Assembly (NCBI GenBank): GCA_037013495.1
Contig: CM072801.1
Location: 111,049,816-111,113,815 of the forward strand
From: Hippophae tibetana
Taxonomy: Eukaryota; Streptophyta; Magnoliopsida; Rosales; Elaeagnaceae
DNA length: 64,000 bases
Reading direction: 5' to 3'
Position numbers and translations under genes: made by a program. This document shows, piece after piece, positions 61,153 to 64,000 of the stretch (its first letter is position 1; each line of letters opens with the position of its first letter). The notes under the pieces are model-generated. The model was not told the DNA's origin. It saw nothing but the letters and a program-made list of their open reading frames with translations, and made no database searches.

Positions 61153-64000
61153 CTAAGGGTTACTCAGCCAAATGCAATCCATTTCAGCAATGTTGTTCGG
61201 TTCTTCCACATAAGGCTTGACACGATGGCCATTAACTTTGAACGTTTTTTGTGTCTTGGAGTCCAATAGTTCTACCACTCCATGTTCAGATACCTGAACT
61301 ATTTTGAATGGTCCATCCCATCTTGATCTTAGCTTTCCTGGAAACAATCTCAAACGAGAGTTAAATAAAAGAACTTTCATTCCAGGGTGAAAAGTTTTAG
61401 GAACTAGCCTCTTGTCATGATAGCGCTTAGTACGCTCCTTGTATAATTTGGCATTCTCATAGGCTTCATTCCTAATTTCTTCCAACTCATGAAGCTGGAG
61501 TACTCGTTTTTCACCTGCTTTATCTAAATCCATGTTTAGCTCTTTAATTGCCCAATAAGCCTTGTGTTCAAGTTCAACTGGAAGGTGGCACGCTTTCCCA
61601 AAGATTAACCGGTAAGGGCTCATCCCAATAGGTGTTTTGTAAGCGGTGCGGTATGCCCATAAGGCATCATTTAACTTAAATGCCCAATCCTTCCTTGAAG
61701 GACGCACAGTGCGTTCCAGTATTCCCTTGATTTGCCTATTACTTACTTCCACTAATCCGGAAGTTTGAGGATGATATGGAGTAGCTACCTTATGTGTGAT
61801 GTTGTACTTGTTTAGTACTCCATCAAAGAGTTTGTTACAAAAATGGCTACCTCCATCACTTATTATAGCTCTAGGCGTTCCGAACCTACTGAATATGAAA
61901 TCTTTCAAGAATTTCACAACAACATTAGCATCATTGGTTTTGGTGGGGATAGCTTCTACCCACTTGGACACATAATCCACAGCAACCAAAATGTATTGAA
62001 AACCATTAGATGGGGGAAAAGGACCCATAAAGTCAATCCCCCATACGTCAAAGAGTTCAACAACTAAATTAGATGTCAAAGGCATTTCATCTCTTTTGCT
62101 TATGTTTCCTGTTCTTTGACATCTATCACATTGTGCACAAAACATATGAGCATCTTTAAAAAGAGTGGGCCAAAAGAATCCAGACTGTAATATCTTACGG
62201 GCTGTCTTTTCTCCTCCAAAATGACCCCCACAATGAAGTTCATGACAAAAAGTCAGAATGCTCTTATGTTCTTCTTCAGGTACACATCTCCGGATGACTT
62301 GATCTTGACCAATCTTGTATAAATAAGGGTCATCCCAGAAATAGTCCTTAATAGTTTTAAAAAACCTTTTCTTCTCCTGATATGAAGTGTTAGGTCGCAA
62401 AACACCAGTGGCAAGATAGTTTACAATATCAGCGTACCATGGGTTCGGACCTATGAAAAATAACTGTTCATCAGGAAAGGTTTCAACTATATCGTCATTA
62501 CTCTCATCTTTAAGAGAATTAAAGTCAGAAATTAACCTAGACAAATGGTCAGCTACTAAGTTTTCACTGCCTTTCTTATCCTTGATTTCTAGGTCAAATT
62601 CTTGTAAGAGTAAGACCCACCTGATTAATCTTGGCTTGGCATTTGGTTTACTCAATAGGTATCTTAAAGCAGCATGATCAGAATGCACAATCACTTTAGA
62701 TCCTACTAAATAAGACCGAAATTTGTCTAAAGAGAATACTATAGCCAAGAATTCCTTTTCAGTGGTGGTGTAATTCATCTGGGCATCATTGAGTGTTTTG
62801 CTAGCATAGTAGATGACATGTAAACGCTTTTCCACTCTTTGTCCCAGGACTGCTCCTATTGCATAATCAGAAGCGTCACACATTATTTCAAAGGGTAAAG
62901 ACCAGTTTGGTGCCATTATAACAGGGGTAGATGTGAGTTTATCTTTCAAGGTATTAAAGGAAGTAAGGCAGTCATTGTTGAAATCAAAATCAGCATCTTT
63001 GGATAGCAAGTTACATAATGGACGACTTATTTTAGAGAAATCTTTAATAAATCGTCTGTAGAATCCTGCATGTCCCAAGAAGCTTCTTATCCCCTTCACA
63101 GATGTAGGGGGAGGTAGTTTGGATATCAATTCAACTTTTGCCTTATCAACTTCAATACCCTTGTTTGAAATTATATGTCCTAAAACTATCCCTTGTTGAA
63201 CCATAAAATGACTTTTCTCCCAACTAAGGGTTAGATTGCATTCAATGCATCTTTCTAAAACCAAAGTCAATTTATGTAAGCAATCATCAAATGAGTTCCC
63301 AAAGACAGAGAAATCGTCCATGAAAATCTCAATGAATTTTTCCACCATGTCCGAGAAAATGGATATCATGCATCTCTGGAACGTGGCAGGGGCATTGCAT
63401 AACCCAAATGGCATTCTGCGAAAAGCAAATGTCCCAAAAGGACATGTAAATGTGGTCTTTTCCTGATCTTCTGGTGCTATGGGTACTTGATAATATCCAG
63501 ACAGTCCATCCAAAAAACAGTAAAATTCGTGCCCAGCTAATCTTTCCAACATTTGATCAATGAATGGAAGAGGAAAGTGATCCTTTTTCGTATATAAATT
63601 TAGTTTCCTAAAATCTATACACATTCTCCATCCAGTGATTATTCTAGTGGGCACTAATTCACTTTTGTCATTCTTAACAACTGTTATCCCAGATTTCTTT
63701 GGTACCACATGCACTGGACTAACCCACTTACTATCTGCAATAGGGTAGATAATCCCTTCTTCTAATAATTTAAGAATTTCCTTCTTAACTACCTCTTGCA
63801 TGTTTGGGTTTAGTCTTCTTTGGGCCTCTCGTACAGGTTTAGCACCGTCCTCCAAGTTGATCTTGTGCATACACATTGTTGGACTAATGCCTCTTATATC
63901 CCCTATACTCCAACCTATAGATTTCTTAAACTGTTTAAGCACTTTGATGAGTTCCTTTTCTTGTGGTTTGGTCAAGGTTGAAGAAATTATCACTGGATAA
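61153..64000 (-). CDS. pol: Athila-lineage Pol: RT, RNase H, integrase (5' partial)
   Basis: A frame of about 948 codons, open to the right window edge and ending at 61,153. The GTG at 63,993 is not a real start, because the frame continues beyond it. The protein copies element RNA into DNA and inserts it into the host genome. Counting from that GTG, reverse transcriptase covers about residues 55-280, with [11 protein letters not shown] near 160 and the FMDD active-site motif at 224-227. RNase H covers about 365-490 (CDASD near 372, TEKE near 411, HSDH near 437, ADHLSR near 481). The integrase zinc-binding region has H587, H591, C622 and C625. The integrase core has D654, D713 and E749 in D,D-35-E spacing, followed by a basic C-terminal region. 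Sequence blocks such as [20 protein letters not shown] are typical of Athila. Protease and Gag would lie upstream, outside the window. No break is seen in the visible part. Confidence 0.93.
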   Translation of the reverse strand, partial: YPVIISSTLTKPQEKELIKVLKQFKKSIGWSIGDIRGISPTMCMHKINLEDGAKPVREAQRRLNPNMQEVVKKEILKLLEEGIIYPIADSKWVSPVHVVPKKSGITVVKNDKSELVPTRIITGWRMCIDFRKLNLYTKKDHFPLPFIDQMLERLAGHEFYCFLDGLSGYYQVPIAPEDQEKTTFTCPFGTFAFRRMPFGLCNAPATFQRCMISIFSDMVEKFIEIFMDDFSVFGNSFDDCLHKLTLVLERCIECNLTLSWEKSHFMVQQGIVLGHIISNKGIEVDKAKVELISKLPPPTSVKGIRSFLGHAGFYRRFIKDFSKISRPLCNLLSKDADFDFNNDCLTSFNTLKDKLTSTPVIMAPNWSLPFEIMCDASDYAIGAVLGQRVEKRLHVIYYASKTLNDAQMNYTTTEKEFLAIVFSLDKFRSYLVGSKVIVHSDHAALRYLLSKPNAKPRLIRWVLLLQEFDLEIKDKKGSENLVADHLSRLISDFNSLKDESNDDIVETFPDEQLFFIGPNPWYADIVNYLATGVLRPNTSYQEKKRFFKTIKDYFWDDPYLYKIGQDQVIRRCVPEEEHKSILTFCHELHCGGHFGGEKTARKILQSGFFWPTLFKDAHMFCAQCDRCQRTGNISKRDEMPLTSNLVVELFDVWGIDFMGPFPPSNGFQYILVAVDYVSKWVEAIPTKTNDANVVVKFLKDFIFSRFGTPRAIISDGGSHFCNKLFDGVLNKYNITHKVATPYHPQTSGLVEVSNRQIKGILERTVRPSRKDWAFKLNDALWAYRTAYKTPIGMSPYRLIFGKACHLPVELEHKAYWAIKELNMDLDKAGEKRVLQLHELEEIRNEAYENAKLYKERTKRYHDKRLVPKTFHPGMKVLLFNSRLRLFPGKLRSRWDGPFKIVQVSEHGVVELLDSKTQKTFKVNGHRVKPYVEEPNNIAEMDCIWLSNP

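Larger units (their letters stand above)
57201..64000 (-). mobile_element. Second Athila-lineage element, - strand, partial in window
   Basis: Read on the minus strand from right to left: a pol gene entering from beyond the window edge (to 61,153), a 1.9-kb non-coding 3' region with hairpins, a polypurine tract at 59,231-59,242, and a complete 3' LTR (59,230 to 57,201). Reverse transcriptase and integrase sequences place it in the plant Athila branch. It has the opposite orientation to the neighbouring gag-bearing element and probably inserted into it. The visible coding part is one long uninterrupted frame, so this copy looks younger and more complete than its neighbour. The 5' LTR, gag and protease lie outside the window, so wholeness and age cannot be judged. 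Confidence 0.85.

Noticed and set aside
53080-64000. Gag (+ strand) and Pol (- strand) as parts of one inverted element
   Set aside because: They have opposite orientations and separate flanking features (a tRNA-Asp primer-binding site on one, a polypurine tract and complete LTR on the other). The LTR ends also differ (gacaaca versus TCATCA).

Overview
The window is eukaryotic repeat DNA from a flowering plant, most likely a eudicot. The evidence is two Ty3/gypsy retrotransposons of the plant Athila lineage, one with a primer-binding site matching plant tRNA-Asp, next to a very long AT-rich satellite array. I see no host protein-coding gene, rRNA gene or tRNA gene. The species cannot be named from what is visible.

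Positions 1 to about 53,079 (83% of the window) are one head-to-tail satellite array with a monomer of about 655 bp. I count 81 monomer anchors plus a partial last unit, and the array runs off the left edge. Block A (1 to about 9,945; 654-655 bp units) and block B (about 9,946 to 53,079; mostly 656 bp units) are distinct subfamilies. They meet inside a single in-register hybrid monomer. Both blocks have higher-order structure: 2-, 3- and 4-monomer spacing in A; a roughly six-monomer (about 3.94 kb) composite unit in the middle of B; four-monomer and two-monomer units nearer the right end. Chimeric monomers and shortened or expanded composite units record unequal exchange and local duplication.

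The array stops abruptly at about 53,079 against an Athila-like element in + orientation. That element has a long terminal repeat to 55,027, a primer-binding site at 55,034-55,051 and a gag gene at 55,245-56,714, followed by remnants of the gag-pol junction. A second Athila-like element in - orientation lies next to it and probably inserted into it. Its 3' LTR is 57,201-59,230, with perfect TGATGA/TCATCA ends, a TATA box, paired TGACGTCA motifs and a CpG-rich patch. It then has a polypurine tract, a 1.9 kb non-coding region with several perfect hairpins, and a long pol reading frame (reverse transcriptase, RNase H, integrase) that leaves the window on the right.

The setting (large satellite, nested Athila elements, no genes) fits pericentromeric or other constitutive heterochromatin; this is inference. 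The most noteworthy content is the satellite family and its recombination history, followed by the regulatory and RNA-structure features of the two retroelements.
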